Assembly: GCA_900105225.1 (NCBI GenBank)
Contig: LT629764.1
Location: 570,098 to 634,097 of the forward strand
Direction of reading: 5' to 3'
Length of the DNA: 64,000 nt
Source: Paenibacillaceae bacterium GAS479
Lineage (GTDB): Bacteria > Bacillota > Bacilli > Paenibacillales > Paenibacillaceae
Under the pieces are notes generated by a model that saw only the letters and a list, made by a program, of their open reading frames with translations, was not told the origin of the DNA and did no database searches. The position numbers and the translations under genes were made by a program. Positions 46,055 to 54,633 of this stretch are shown here, piece after piece (the stretch's first letter is position 1; every line of letters starts with the position of its first letter).

Positions 46055-46921
46055 CTATTCATAGTGGACCCAGCGCTTAGACAGATAGAAATTGAGCACC
46101 GTGATCGCTAGGATGATGAAACCGAGAATCCACGCCATAGCTGAGGCAAATCCCATTTCCATATAACGAAATGCATTCTGGAACAGGTAATAAACGATCG
46201 TTGTTGTGGAGTAATTCGGCCCGCCCTCCGTCATAATCTGAAACCGCGGGTAATCTTGCAGCGCCCCAATAATCGAAGTAATAAGCACAAAAAGCGTTGT
46301 GGGAGAAATGCAAGGTATCGTGATATGACGGAATTTATCCCATCGATTAGCTCCGTCGATTTCTGCAGCTTCGTAAAAGCTGCTTGGCACACCTTGCAGC
46401 GCCGCTAGATAAAGAACGATATTAATGCCCAAACCGCCCCAGACCCCTTGGATAATCATCGCCGGCATCGCCCATATTTCGCTGCTTAGCCAAGCCGGAC
46501 CTTGAATCCCGATATACTGCAGCAGATAGTTCAGCAGACCGTAGGTATCATTAAAAATCCACTTCCACAGCAGGGTGAGCGCAATGATGGAGCTGATCGT
46601 CGGCAGAAAAAACATCGTTCTGAAAAAACGGATACCTTGAATTTTCTGATTAAGCGCCGTTGCAAAACCTAGAGCTAAAGCCATCCCAATCGGAATGCCT
46701 AACGCCGCGTAGAATGTATTCAGCAGCGTTTTCCAGAACAGCTCGTCGTTGATAAGTCTGACATAGTTATCCCCACCATTTAATACGGGCGCTTTGTAAC
46801 CGCTATAATCGGTGAAGCTGACATAGACGGAATAACTGAGCGGAATAAACGCAAACAGCATAAAACCTAGAATTGGCGCAGCGACGAATAAATACGCCCA
46901 CATATACTCTTTGTGTTTCAT
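46055..46921 (-). CDS. CUT1 ABC sugar permease, MalF type (AraP-like)
   Basis: The 288-residue membrane protein has six hydrophobic segments and the EAA loop SSFYEAAEIDGANRWDKFRHI; the C-terminus LNFYLSKRWVHYE is typical for AraP/LacF-like permeases. It lies 11 bp after the binding-protein gene, with GGGTGG as ribosome site, and is co-transcribed with it. Confidence 0.92.
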   Translation of the reverse strand: MKHKEYMWAYLFVAAPILGFMLFAFIPLSYSVYVSFTDYSGYKAPVLNGGDNYVRLINDELFWKTLLNTFYAALGIPIGMALALGFATALNQKIQGIRFFRTMFFLPTISSIIALTLLWKWIFNDTYGLLNYLLQYIGIQGPAWLSSEIWAMPAMIIQGVWGGLGINIVLYLAALQGVPSSFYEAAEIDGANRWDKFRHITIPCISPTTLFVLITSIIGALQDYPRFQIMTEGGPNYSTTTIVYYLFQNAFRYMEMGFASAMAWILGFIILAITVLNFYLSKRWVHYE

Positions 46922-46932
46922 CGTTGTCCACC

Positions 46933-48279
46933 CTATTTGAACAATTTAGGATTGCCTTCTTTAATTGCGGCATCGATTTTAGGCTTAAGCTCGTTTAAGG
47001 TATCCGCAGCAGTTTTTTTGCCTTCACGAAGGGGTCCCAGTCCTTGATTGAGCATATCAAACCACTTCGCGTTGGGAAGATTGGTCCACGGTCCCGCAAC
47101 TTGCGTCTCAGCTGCCTTGATAAAAACCTCTGCATGTTCCGGTTTTTGGTCAGGCTGCAGGAATACATCGGTATTGGCCATTGATTTGAAGCTCGGGATG
47201 GAAAAGCCCATTAGTGATTGTTCCTTCTGGCCTTCCGGCCCTCCTAAAAACTCTACCAGCTTATAAGCCGCCTCCACCTGTTTCGTCTTGCTGTATATGC
47301 CTAACCCCACGGAGCCGCTCGTTCCTCCCCAATTGTCGGCTGGAAGCGGGGCAACATCCCAATCAAAGCTCACTTTACGGAAATCCGGCACCGCCCACCG
47401 TCCAGTAATCATCATGGCTAACTTGCCGCTTTTGAACATTTGAGTGTCATTTAAGTCCTTCAAAGCTGCTGAACTTGGGACGACCCCGTGTTTATTGGTG
47501 AGATCGGATATAAATTGCAGCGCATCGGTCGTCTCTTGGTTATTGCCGATAAACTCCTGTTTGTTATCACTGAGGAATTTACCTCCCTTTGCCAAAACGA
47601 AGCCCTCCCACCATATCGGTCCCATGCCGTACTGCGTTGTTTTGCCATTGTTGCTGACGGTCAGTTTCTTTGCTGTATCGAGCAGTTGCTCCGAATTCAT
47701 CGGTGTTTTCGAATCAGGGAACGGGACGTTCATTTTTTTAAACAGATCTTTATTGTAAAAAAGTACAGTTGGCCCGATGTCCTTCGGCAGTGCATAAAGG
47801 GGCCCTATTCCATTAGTCGCGCCATCGTAACGATACCGCTCAAGACCCGAGCTCCACATATCAGCGGTATCGATGTTACTGCTCTTCACGAAATCCTCAA
47901 TGGGCAACAGCAGATCCTGACTGACCCATCTTCCAAAATCTCCATCCGGGACATAAAACACGTCCGGAGCATTGCCGCCTGCAAGAGTGGTGTTCATTTT
48001 ACCGACGTAATCGCCTGGAATATGCAAATAATCAACTTTGATCGTCGGGTTCCTCTCTTCAAATACTTTGATCAGCTTCGTAAACACTTCTTTTTCAGAC
48101 GGATCTCCCCATCCTGCAAACTGGATTTTGACATTGCTTCCTGAATTCGATGTACCACCAGATCCTGACGATGAAGGTTCAGATTCTCCTTGAGCGCATC
48201 CGAGCAAACCACCCGTGAACAGAGTGAAAGATAGGAGCACTACAAATCTTTTGCCGTATCTACTTGTGAGCAAGCGCAT
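46933..48279 (-). CDS. CUT1 sugar-binding lipoprotein (AraN-like), first gene of operon
   Basis: The 448-residue protein has a lipoprotein signal (LFTGGLLGCAQGES, lipobox Cys about 28), a Ser/Gly linker and the family 1 binding-protein fold (VKIQFAGWGDPSEKEVFTKL; GGNAPDVFYVPDGDFGRWV; KLAMMITGRWAVPDF; YKLVEFLGGPEGQ). AAGGGAG precedes the ATG. It heads the arabinan operon: binding protein, two permeases, GH43, secreted propeller, GH2. A good promoter with an adjoining cre-like site is upstream. Confidence 0.92.
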   Translation of the reverse strand: MRLLTSRYGKRFVVLLSFTLFTGGLLGCAQGESEPSSSGSGGTSNSGSNVKIQFAGWGDPSEKEVFTKLIKVFEERNPTIKVDYLHIPGDYVGKMNTTLAGGNAPDVFYVPDGDFGRWVSQDLLLPIEDFVKSSNIDTADMWSSGLERYRYDGATNGIGPLYALPKDIGPTVLFYNKDLFKKMNVPFPDSKTPMNSEQLLDTAKKLTVSNNGKTTQYGMGPIWWEGFVLAKGGKFLSDNKQEFIGNNQETTDALQFISDLTNKHGVVPSSAALKDLNDTQMFKSGKLAMMITGRWAVPDFRKVSFDWDVAPLPADNWGGTSGSVGLGIYSKTKQVEAAYKLVEFLGGPEGQKEQSLMGFSIPSFKSMANTDVFLQPDQKPEHAEVFIKAAETQVAGPWTNLPNAKWFDMLNQGLGPLREGKKTAADTLNELKPKIDAAIKEGNPKLFK

Positions 48280-48323
48280 CTTTTGGACACTCCCTTTGGT
48301 TTATTTGTTTTTTTATAACTCTA

Positions 48324-48369
48324 ATTATCCGGGACATATTGGTAGCAAACAATTATGAAAACGCTTTAT
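48324..48369 (-). promoter_or_regulatory. Promoter and cre-like site of the arabinan operon
   Basis: On the minus strand TTGTTT (48347-48352), 17 bases, GATAAT (48324-48329) forms a sigma-A promoter. TGAAAACGCTTTAT (48356-48369) directly upstream of the -35 resembles a CcpA operator apart from its last bases. Confidence 0.55.
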
Positions 48370-48421
48370 CGACCATGCAAAAAAAAAGCAGTACTGAATC
48401 GTTTTCGACGGTCGAAAAAGA

Positions 48422-48445
48422 GACGCTCCTTATCGCAAGGGCGTC
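48422..48445 (-). terminator. Terminator of the AraC/cupin gene
   Basis: GACGC and CCTT pair with AAGG and GCGTC around a 5-base loop; on the minus strand TCTCTTTTTC follows. It separates the regulator gene from the arabinan operon promoter. Confidence 0.7.
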
Positions 48446-48451
48446 AAAAAT

Positions 48452-49285
48452 TCATTGATTTTGCTTACGCCATTCCAGTGGTGTGACACCCGTCGATTTG
48501 ATAAAAAACTCATAAAACCGGCTGGAAGAAGTGAAGCCCACCTCGGCGGAGATCCATTCTATGACCTTATTTGTTTGCTGTAAAAGCCGTTTTGCCTCCA
48601 TTAAACGAAGGCTGATCATATATTGTTTTGGCGATACGCCGTACGATTCTGAAAACTTCTTGCGGAGATTACTTTCGGAAAGAAAATGACGCGCTGCAAG
48701 CTCGTTAATCGTAATTTGAGTATGATAGCTGCTATGAATTTCTTTTAATATCTCTTCTATGACCAGATGATCGGTACTTGTTATTCGCATCGGCGTTTCA
48801 CTATTACGCTGGAATACGAGCAGTGTTGTCTCAAAGGCAATCCTCATGATGTTATAGGAGTCGACGCTCCGCCTCTCTGACTTCCATTCTTTCTCCAACT
48901 GAATAAAACTGATTTCCGCCCAGCGCATATCGTCATCTTGGAGATGGGCGCTGCGAATCCGATGCGGCTCGCGCTCTGTTTCATGAAAGAGATACTGGCA
49001 ATGGACTGGAAGCTTATCATGTAAAAAATGAACAGAAATCCCCACCCAAGGTTTCGTACAAACGAAGCCGTGATGCAGCCGGGGAGGAATGAGGATAAGA
49101 TCACCGGCTGCAACCTTGATATTCTGGTCGGAAGAGCTGTAATACCCTTCTCCATCCAAAATAAGAGTCAGCTCATCATATTCATGGGAATGTGACATAA
49201 ACAGACCTTCGCCCTGCTCCGCTTGAAAGGTGTGAGGCTTAAAGTGCTCCATACTGATTACAAAGCTCTTTTCACTGTTTTCCAT
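48452..49285 (-). CDS. AraC-family regulator with N-terminal cupin
   Basis: About 277 residues: an AraC-type cupin sensor (about 10-140; MSHSHEYDELTLILDGEGYY, AAGDLILIPPRLHHGF) and two C-terminal helix-turn-helix motifs (INELAARHFLSESNLRKKFS and VGFTSSSRFYEFFIKSTGVT). The ATG at 49285 follows GGGAGGTGGAAC; the longer start at 49339 would place that site inside the gene. It lies directly upstream of the arabinan operon in the same direction with its own terminator, so it is the likely local activator. Confidence 0.92.
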   Translation of the reverse strand: MENSEKSFVISMEHFKPHTFQAEQGEGLFMSHSHEYDELTLILDGEGYYSSSDQNIKVAAGDLILIPPRLHHGFVCTKPWVGISVHFLHDKLPVHCQYLFHETEREPHRIRSAHLQDDDMRWAEISFIQLEKEWKSERRSVDSYNIMRIAFETTLLVFQRNSETPMRITSTDHLVIEEILKEIHSSYHTQITINELAARHFLSESNLRKKFSESYGVSPKQYMISLRLMEAKRLLQQTNKVIEWISAEVGFTSSSRFYEFFIKSTGVTPLEWRKQNQ

Positions 49286-49454
49286 GTTCCACCTCCCGCT
49301 TCTCCAGCTCTTTACATTTGATTCTATGAAGTGATCCATACCCCGTCAACATCACGTTAAGTTATGAAGAATTATTCATAAATTCAATAATTGGATATTA
49401 AGATTTTCCAATTATAATGAGAACAGTCAGTACACGAGGGGGAAAGAGCCTTAA

Positions 49455-50147
49455 ATGGAGCAGCGCGTGGTGCTTATCGTCGACGACGATAAGGAAATAC
49501 GAGATGGGATTGAGATTTATTTGAAACACGAAGGTATTTCCGTTTTGAAAGCCAAAGACGGATTGGAAGCGATGGAGATGCTAGAATCCAGCGAGATACA
49601 CCTCATCATATTGGACATTATGATGCCGAAGCTTGACGGGATAACGGCGACATTTAAAATTCGGGAGCGACGTAATCTTCCGATTCTCATTTTAAGCGCC
49701 AAAAGCGAGGACAGTGACAAAATACTGGGACTTCATGTAGGAGCAGACGACTATGTGACCAAGCCGTTTAATCCCATGGAGCTTGTTGCCCGGGTAAAGT
49801 CCCTTCTAAGGAGATATGTTAATCTCGGCTCTTTTGAAGGTGCAAAAAAGACCATTAATCTCCAGGATCTTATGCTAGACCAGGAAGCTAAGGAAGTTTC
49901 AGTAAATGGCGAATCCGTCAGGCTCACGCCTATCGAGTATAAGATCGTGGAGCTGCTAATGACGAACGCGGGAAGAGTCTTTTCGATTCAGGAAATTTAC
50001 GAACGTGTTTGGAAGGAACCCGGTTACAACGCCGAAAATACGGTTGCTGTCCACATTCGCAAAATCCGTGAAAAAATTGAAATCAACCCGAAAAACCCAA
50101 GATATTTGAAAGTGGTGTGGGGCATTGGATACAAGATGGAGAAATAA
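49455..50147 (+). CDS. OmpR/VanR-like response regulator
   Basis: The 230-residue protein has a receiver (1-120; VDDDKE, phospho-Asp54 in LIILDIMMPKLDG, Lys in YVTKPFNPME) and an OmpR-type winged helix (about 130-230; LTPIEYKIVELLMTNAGRVF and YNAENTVAVHIRKIREKIEI), close to VanR. GAGGGGGAAAG precedes the ATG. It shares 23 bp with the kinase gene and is divergent from the AraC/cupin gene. Confidence 0.93.
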   Translation: MEQRVVLIVDDDKEIRDGIEIYLKHEGISVLKAKDGLEAMEMLESSEIHLIILDIMMPKLDGITATFKIRERRNLPILILSAKSEDSDKILGLHVGADDYVTKPFNPMELVARVKSLLRRYVNLGSFEGAKKTINLQDLMLDQEAKEVSVNGESVRLTPIEYKIVELLMTNAGRVFSIQEIYERVWKEPGYNAENTVAVHIRKIREKIEINPKNPRYLKVVWGIGYKMEK

Positions 50148-52365
50148 AACTCGTTTTATTTTGTTTGCGCTCTTGTTAGTCATTGGCCTAAGCGGGCCTC
50201 TAACGTTATTGTATCAGGGAAGCTACTATCTTCAACGTGATTACTTCGGTACAAAGGAATTCCGTCAGGAGCTGGATCAATTCGCCGCCCATTTGAACCT
50301 GTTTGAGCTGAACTCAATTTCAAAGGAAGAAGCGAAATCCTTCATTACGGTGGAGAAGGATGAGATTGTTAATTATCGCAACCAATTGGGCTCTCTTACG
50401 AACCAGGTTAATTCTATCTATGACGAATACGAGACTCTCATTCAGGATGCGATTGCCGGTAACAACAACACTGCAGCAACCTATTATAAAAATGAGAGAG
50501 AAAGCAAGTTAAAGGATCTTATGACGCTGTTCAAGGATGATAAGAGTGTGACCTCTATTATTCGTAAGGAGAAAGAGCAGCAAATAGACCGCTACTACAG
50601 GTTAAGAGAGTCATACCGTCCTGAGTACAATCGTTTGCTGGATCAGTTCTATTATTACGTACAAGATGCTTCGTCGGGCGAAGTCAATTCAAATATGAAT
50701 ATTGAGGGTGAACGGCCAGCTGACAAGGAACTTTCCGACAGAGGTTATATCTATGCTACGGACTATACCATAGGCACCACTAATTCACTGCATAGCTCAA
50801 TTGAAGGGCACGAACTACTGGTCGCTTCGTTCAGCTCTTATCAGGGCTGGATCGCGGTGTTAAAGCATAGTCCCCAGCACGAAGCTGCAAAGAGATACAA
50901 GTGGGAGCAGCTATTCCTGTTCGCTTATATCCTCGCAAGCAGTGTTCTGCTTGTCGTAAGCTTAACTCGCTTCAAAAGCATTATGTCTACACGAGATGAG
51001 GCAAGCTGGTGGGCGACTGGCTATTGCAAGCTTCCTTTAGATGTAAAGATGTTATTTATTAGCGGAACGGCAGCACTGACGGTCAGCTTGCTGAGCAACT
51101 TCGCAAGTTATTACTCTTCCCTGTACGATTTGCCCATGTTAAGCGGCATGAAGCTGCTTGTTTCATTCGCGCTTGCGGCAATCAGCATGGCGGTTACTCT
51201 TCTTCAAGGGAAGCTCCTGGTTAACGGACTACGGAATTGGAATGATGTAGGAATAGAATGGTCTCATTCCTTATTACATCGAGGCGGTTCGCGTGTGAAA
51301 TCCAGCTTTGTTCAAACCATAAATCAATTGAAAGACTCCTTCATTTATAAGAGTACTGGAATCCGGCTGTCCCTTTCCACTACTATTTTTATCGGATCGG
51401 GCTTTATAGGAGGTTGGGCGGCGTTTACGAACAATGATACCTTATATGCACTACTTGCACTGACTACGGCAATTGGGATTACCGCATTCTTTCTATTGTT
51501 CCGACAGCTGGGATATTTGAATCGGGTCGCCAAGGCTGCGGATGAGCTGGCCGCCGGTCGAATGCCCGGCGCGCTTCCCCAGTCAGGAAGTGGCGTGTTT
51601 ACTTCTCTAGCGATCAATATTAACGCATTAAGACAAGGCGTTAGCATGCTTCAGAATGAACAAGCCAAGAGCGAAAGACTGAAAACAGAACTGATTACGA
51701 ATGTCAGTCATGATCTACGTACTCCCCTCACATCCATAATTACTTACACGGAGCTGCTAAAGTCAGAGGATGCAACAATTGAGGAACGCGCAGCCTACAT
51801 CGAGATAATCGACCAAAAATCGAAACGGTTAAAAACGATGATTGACGATTTGTTCGAAGTGTCGACCATGACAAGCGGCAACGCGAAATTGCTTATGGTG
51901 AAAACTGATCTCGTCCAGCTTATGCAGCAGGCTATTGGAGAACACAAGGAAGCTATGGACAATTCAGATGTTCAATTTCGAATTTCACTGCCGGAATACC
52001 CGATATATTTTCCAGCAGATGGACAAAAGTTATGGCGAGTATTCGATAATCTGATCGTTAACATGTTGAAATATTCGCTTAATCATACTCGCGCCTACAT
52101 CTCCATGCAGTTGTCGGAACAGCAAAAAGTGACGATTACATTTAAGAACGTATCCAATTATGAAATCAACGATAATGCCGAGGAGCTCTTCGAGCGCTTC
52201 AAACGCGGGGATACATCTCGTCACACCGAGGGCTCAGGCCTCGGGCTAGCTATTGCCAAATCTATCGTTGACCTTCATGAGGGCCGCTTGATCCTGGAGA
52301 CTGATGGGGATTTATTTAAGGCTTCTGTAATTCTTAAAGTTGAGGAACATTTAGTTGCGAGTTAA
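50125..52365 (+). CDS. Large multi-pass sensor histidine kinase
   Basis: The 746-residue kinase has a first membrane helix at about 10-30, an extracellular coiled region (about 30-265), then at least five further hydrophobic segments between 265 and 460, a HAMP-like region, HisKA with His529 in NVSHDLRTPLTSIITYTELL, and HATPase with GSGLGLAIAKSIVDLHEGRL. The many inner helices set it apart from two-helix VanS proteins. The start is TTG inside the regulator gene with GTGGGG upstream. Signal unknown. Confidence 0.9.
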   Translation: MDTRWRNKTRFILFALLLVIGLSGPLTLLYQGSYYLQRDYFGTKEFRQELDQFAAHLNLFELNSISKEEAKSFITVEKDEIVNYRNQLGSLTNQVNSIYDEYETLIQDAIAGNNNTAATYYKNERESKLKDLMTLFKDDKSVTSIIRKEKEQQIDRYYRLRESYRPEYNRLLDQFYYYVQDASSGEVNSNMNIEGERPADKELSDRGYIYATDYTIGTTNSLHSSIEGHELLVASFSSYQGWIAVLKHSPQHEAAKRYKWEQLFLFAYILASSVLLVVSLTRFKSIMSTRDEASWWATGYCKLPLDVKMLFISGTAALTVSLLSNFASYYSSLYDLPMLSGMKLLVSFALAAISMAVTLLQGKLLVNGLRNWNDVGIEWSHSLLHRGGSRVKSSFVQTINQLKDSFIYKSTGIRLSLSTTIFIGSGFIGGWAAFTNNDTLYALLALTTAIGITAFFLLFRQLGYLNRVAKAADELAAGRMPGALPQSGSGVFTSLAININALRQGVSMLQNEQAKSERLKTELITNVSHDLRTPLTSIITYTELLKSEDATIEERAAYIEIIDQKSKRLKTMIDDLFEVSTMTSGNAKLLMVKTDLVQLMQQAIGEHKEAMDNSDVQFRISLPEYPIYFPADGQKLWRVFDNLIVNMLKYSLNHTRAYISMQLSEQQKVTITFKNVSNYEINDNAEELFERFKRGDTSRHTEGSGLGLAIAKSIVDLHEGRLILETDGDLFKASVILKVEEHLVAS

Positions 52366-52412
52366 ATCGAACTAAGAATATCGATGGAAAACAAAGTTAA
52401 ACGGCAAAAATC

Positions 52413-52437
52413 AAAAAGCACCGGGATTTCCCGGTGC
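52413..52437 (-). terminator. Terminator after the defective tRNA-Ala copy
   Basis: GCACCGGGA (52418-52426) pairs perfectly with TCCCGGTGC (52429-52437) and on the minus strand is followed by TTTTTGATTTTT. It could also serve the convergent kinase gene. Confidence 0.85.
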
Positions 52438-52452
52438 AGTAAGGTTTTAATT

Positions 52453-52528
52453 TGGTGGAGCCTAGGGGGATCGAACCCCTGACCTCATCGCTGCCAGCGA
52501 TGCGCTCTCCCAGCTGAGCTATACACCC
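52453..52528 (-). pseudogene. tRNA-Ala(GGC) copy with broken acceptor stem
   Basis: From the D-stem onward the sequence equals the intact tRNA-Ala at 60994 (anticodon loop CTGGCAG, T-arm AGGGGTTCGATCCCCCT) and it even carries an encoded CCA. The 5' acceptor strand is GGGTGTA instead of GGGGCCT, so four of seven pairs with AGGCTCC fail or are weak. It has a terminator downstream but no clear promoter. Probably a non-functional recombinant copy; a scanner may still call it as a tRNA. Confidence 0.7.
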
Positions 52529-52552
52529 AATAAATCAGATTGTAGGTCAGCG

Positions 52553-52591
52553 AAAAAGGGGCAAGCACGACTGTAATCGCCTGCAAGCCCC
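52553..52591 (-). terminator. Terminator of the ABC exporter operon
   Basis: GGGGCAAGCA (52558-52567) and TGCAAGCCCC (52582-52591) form a stem with a two-base internal loop, followed by TTTTT on the minus strand. The 160 bp between it and the exporter stop hold no convincing gene. Confidence 0.75.
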
Positions 52592-52752
52592 TCCCTCCCT
52601 ACTTATCTACATCGTTGTCATCAATGTGCAGCCCTAGCTTTCGCAGATTGTTCCTTTTTAATGTATTTGTGTAATTCACCTACATCAACGAGTACCTATC
52701 CCATTAAATGCAACGAAAAGCTGAAGGGCATAAACATTACTTAATAGACGTA

Positions 52753-54633
52753 TTAACCTACTTCTTCCTCGCCCTCAGAGAACTGGCTGTTGTACAAGCT
52801 TTCGTAGAAGCCGTCTTGAGCTAACAGCTCATCATGCGTGCCTTGCTCGATAATATCGCCATCCTTCATAACAAAAATGAGATCGGCATCGCGAATTGTC
52901 GACAGACGGTGAGCAATAACGAAGCTGGTACGTCCTTTCATTAGGTTCGCCATCGCTTTCTGAATGAGAATCTCAGTACGCGTATCAACCGAGCTTGTCG
53001 CTTCGTCCAAAATTAGAATTTGTGGATTCGATAAGATCGCACGTGCGATTGTAAGCAACTGCTTTTGGCCTTGTGACATATTGCTTGCTTCCTCGTTAAG
53101 GACCATATCATAGCCGTCTGGCAGTGTACGAATGAAATGATCCACTTGAGCAGCCTTAGCTGCTGCGTAAATCTCTTCATCAGTTGCATCGAGCTTGCCA
53201 TAGCGAATATTTTCCTTAATCGTATTGTTATACAACCAAGTATCCTGCAGCACCATACCGAACAGCGATCGCAAGTCGTTGCGAGTGAAGTCACGAATGT
53301 CGGTCCCATCGATCATGATTGCACCATCTTGTATATCATAGAAACGCATTAACAACTTAATGATCGTTGTCTTACCAGCACCTGTTGGTCCAACGATAGC
53401 GACTTTTTGTCCTGGCTTTACACTCGCAGTAAAGTTGTTAATAACTGATTTCTCTGGATTATATCCAAAGTGTACATTTTCAAACGTAACAGAGCCTTTT
53501 ACATGAGAAGCACTTGCTGGTGTTGTCGTATCTGCAGGCTCTTCTTCTTCAGCCAAAAATTCAAATACGCGCTCAGCGGCTGCAACTGTCTGCTGCAAAA
53601 CGTTCGAAATATTCGCAACCTGTGCAATTGGCTGTGTGAACTGGCGCATATATTGGATAAAAGCTTGGATATCGCCGACAGAAATTCGGCCATTTACAGC
53701 CAAGTATCCGCCGAGAATACAGATCGCTACATACCCAAGATTACCGATAAAGCTCATTATAGGCATCATCATCCCGGACAGAAATTGCGATTTCCATGCG
53801 GATTTGTATAGCTCCTCATTATGCTCATCAAACTTTTGAAGAGACTGTTCCTCACCATTAAATGCCTTCATCACCATATGGCTGCCATACATCTCTTCGA
53901 TATGTCCATTAACATGTCCGAGAGACTCTTGTTGTGCAACGAAGTGCTTCTGCGATTTCTTTACAACCAGCATAATTAAGATAAAAGACAGTGGCAAAAC
54001 GCAGAGCGCCACTAACGTCATCTGCCAGCTAATCGTGAGCATCATAATCAAGATCCCAATAATACTCGTTACCGAAGTAATAATCTGGGTCATACTTTGG
54101 TTCAAGCTGTTGCTGATCGCATCGACGTCATTCGTTATATGTGACAGCACTTCGCCATAATTTTTTTTATCAAAATATTTCAAAGGCAGCTTATGAATTT
54201 TCTCAGAGATATCACGTCTCAAATTATAAGTAACCTTCATCGCAACATTAGACATGATATAACCTTGAATATAAGCAAACAATGCACTAATGATATAGAG
54301 TGAAACTAGAATGATCATTATTTGGCCTACAAAACCAAAGTCAATGCCATCACCAGTACCCGAGATTACATTCATGACACCTTCGAATACTTTGGTTGTC
54401 GCTTCACCGAGTATTTTGGGACCCAATATATTAAATATGGTAGATCCAATAGCAAACAGGATGACAAAGGCTACTGCAATCTTATATCGGCCCAAGTAAG
54501 AAATAAGCTTCCTAAATGTCCCTTTAAAATCCTTCGCCTTCTCGCCTGGCATCATCATCCCCGGTCCACCAGGTCCTCCGCCCATCGGCCCTTTGTTCTT
54601 CGGCTTTTTAAACTTGGAGGCTTTATCGCTCAT
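52753..54633 (-). CDS. ABC exporter half-transporter, canonical nucleotide site
   Basis: The 626-residue protein starts with a Lys/Gly/Pro-rich tail, then six membrane helices (about 50-345) and an ATPase with Walker A GPTGAGKTTI (Lys421), signature NMSQGQKQLLTIARAI and a complete Walker B ILILDEATSSVD with catalytic Glu. It follows the other half-transporter with a 4-bp ATGA overlap, so the two form a heterodimer of the YfiC/LmrD type, probably a drug or lipid-like exporter. GAAGGAGG precedes the ATG. Confidence 0.93.
   Translation of the reverse strand: MSDKASKFKKPKNKGPMGGGPGGPGMMMPGEKAKDFKGTFRKLISYLGRYKIAVAFVILFAIGSTIFNILGPKILGEATTKVFEGVMNVISGTGDGIDFGFVGQIMIILVSLYIISALFAYIQGYIMSNVAMKVTYNLRRDISEKIHKLPLKYFDKKNYGEVLSHITNDVDAISNSLNQSMTQIITSVTSIIGILIMMLTISWQMTLVALCVLPLSFILIMLVVKKSQKHFVAQQESLGHVNGHIEEMYGSHMVMKAFNGEEQSLQKFDEHNEELYKSAWKSQFLSGMMMPIMSFIGNLGYVAICILGGYLAVNGRISVGDIQAFIQYMRQFTQPIAQVANISNVLQQTVAAAERVFEFLAEEEEPADTTTPASASHVKGSVTFENVHFGYNPEKSVINNFTASVKPGQKVAIVGPTGAGKTTIIKLLMRFYDIQDGAIMIDGTDIRDFTRNDLRSLFGMVLQDTWLYNNTIKENIRYGKLDATDEEIYAAAKAAQVDHFIRTLPDGYDMVLNEEASNMSQGQKQLLTIARAILSNPQILILDEATSSVDTRTEILIQKAMANLMKGRTSFVIAHRLSTIRDADLIFVMKDGDIIEQGTHDELLAQDGFYESLYNSQFSEGEEEVG

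Noticed and set aside
52600-52700. Short leftward peptide (VGELHKYIKKEQSAKARAAH) between tRNA copy and exporter
   Set aside because: An in-frame TAG cuts it off from any start codon, it has no ribosome site, and I recognise no family.
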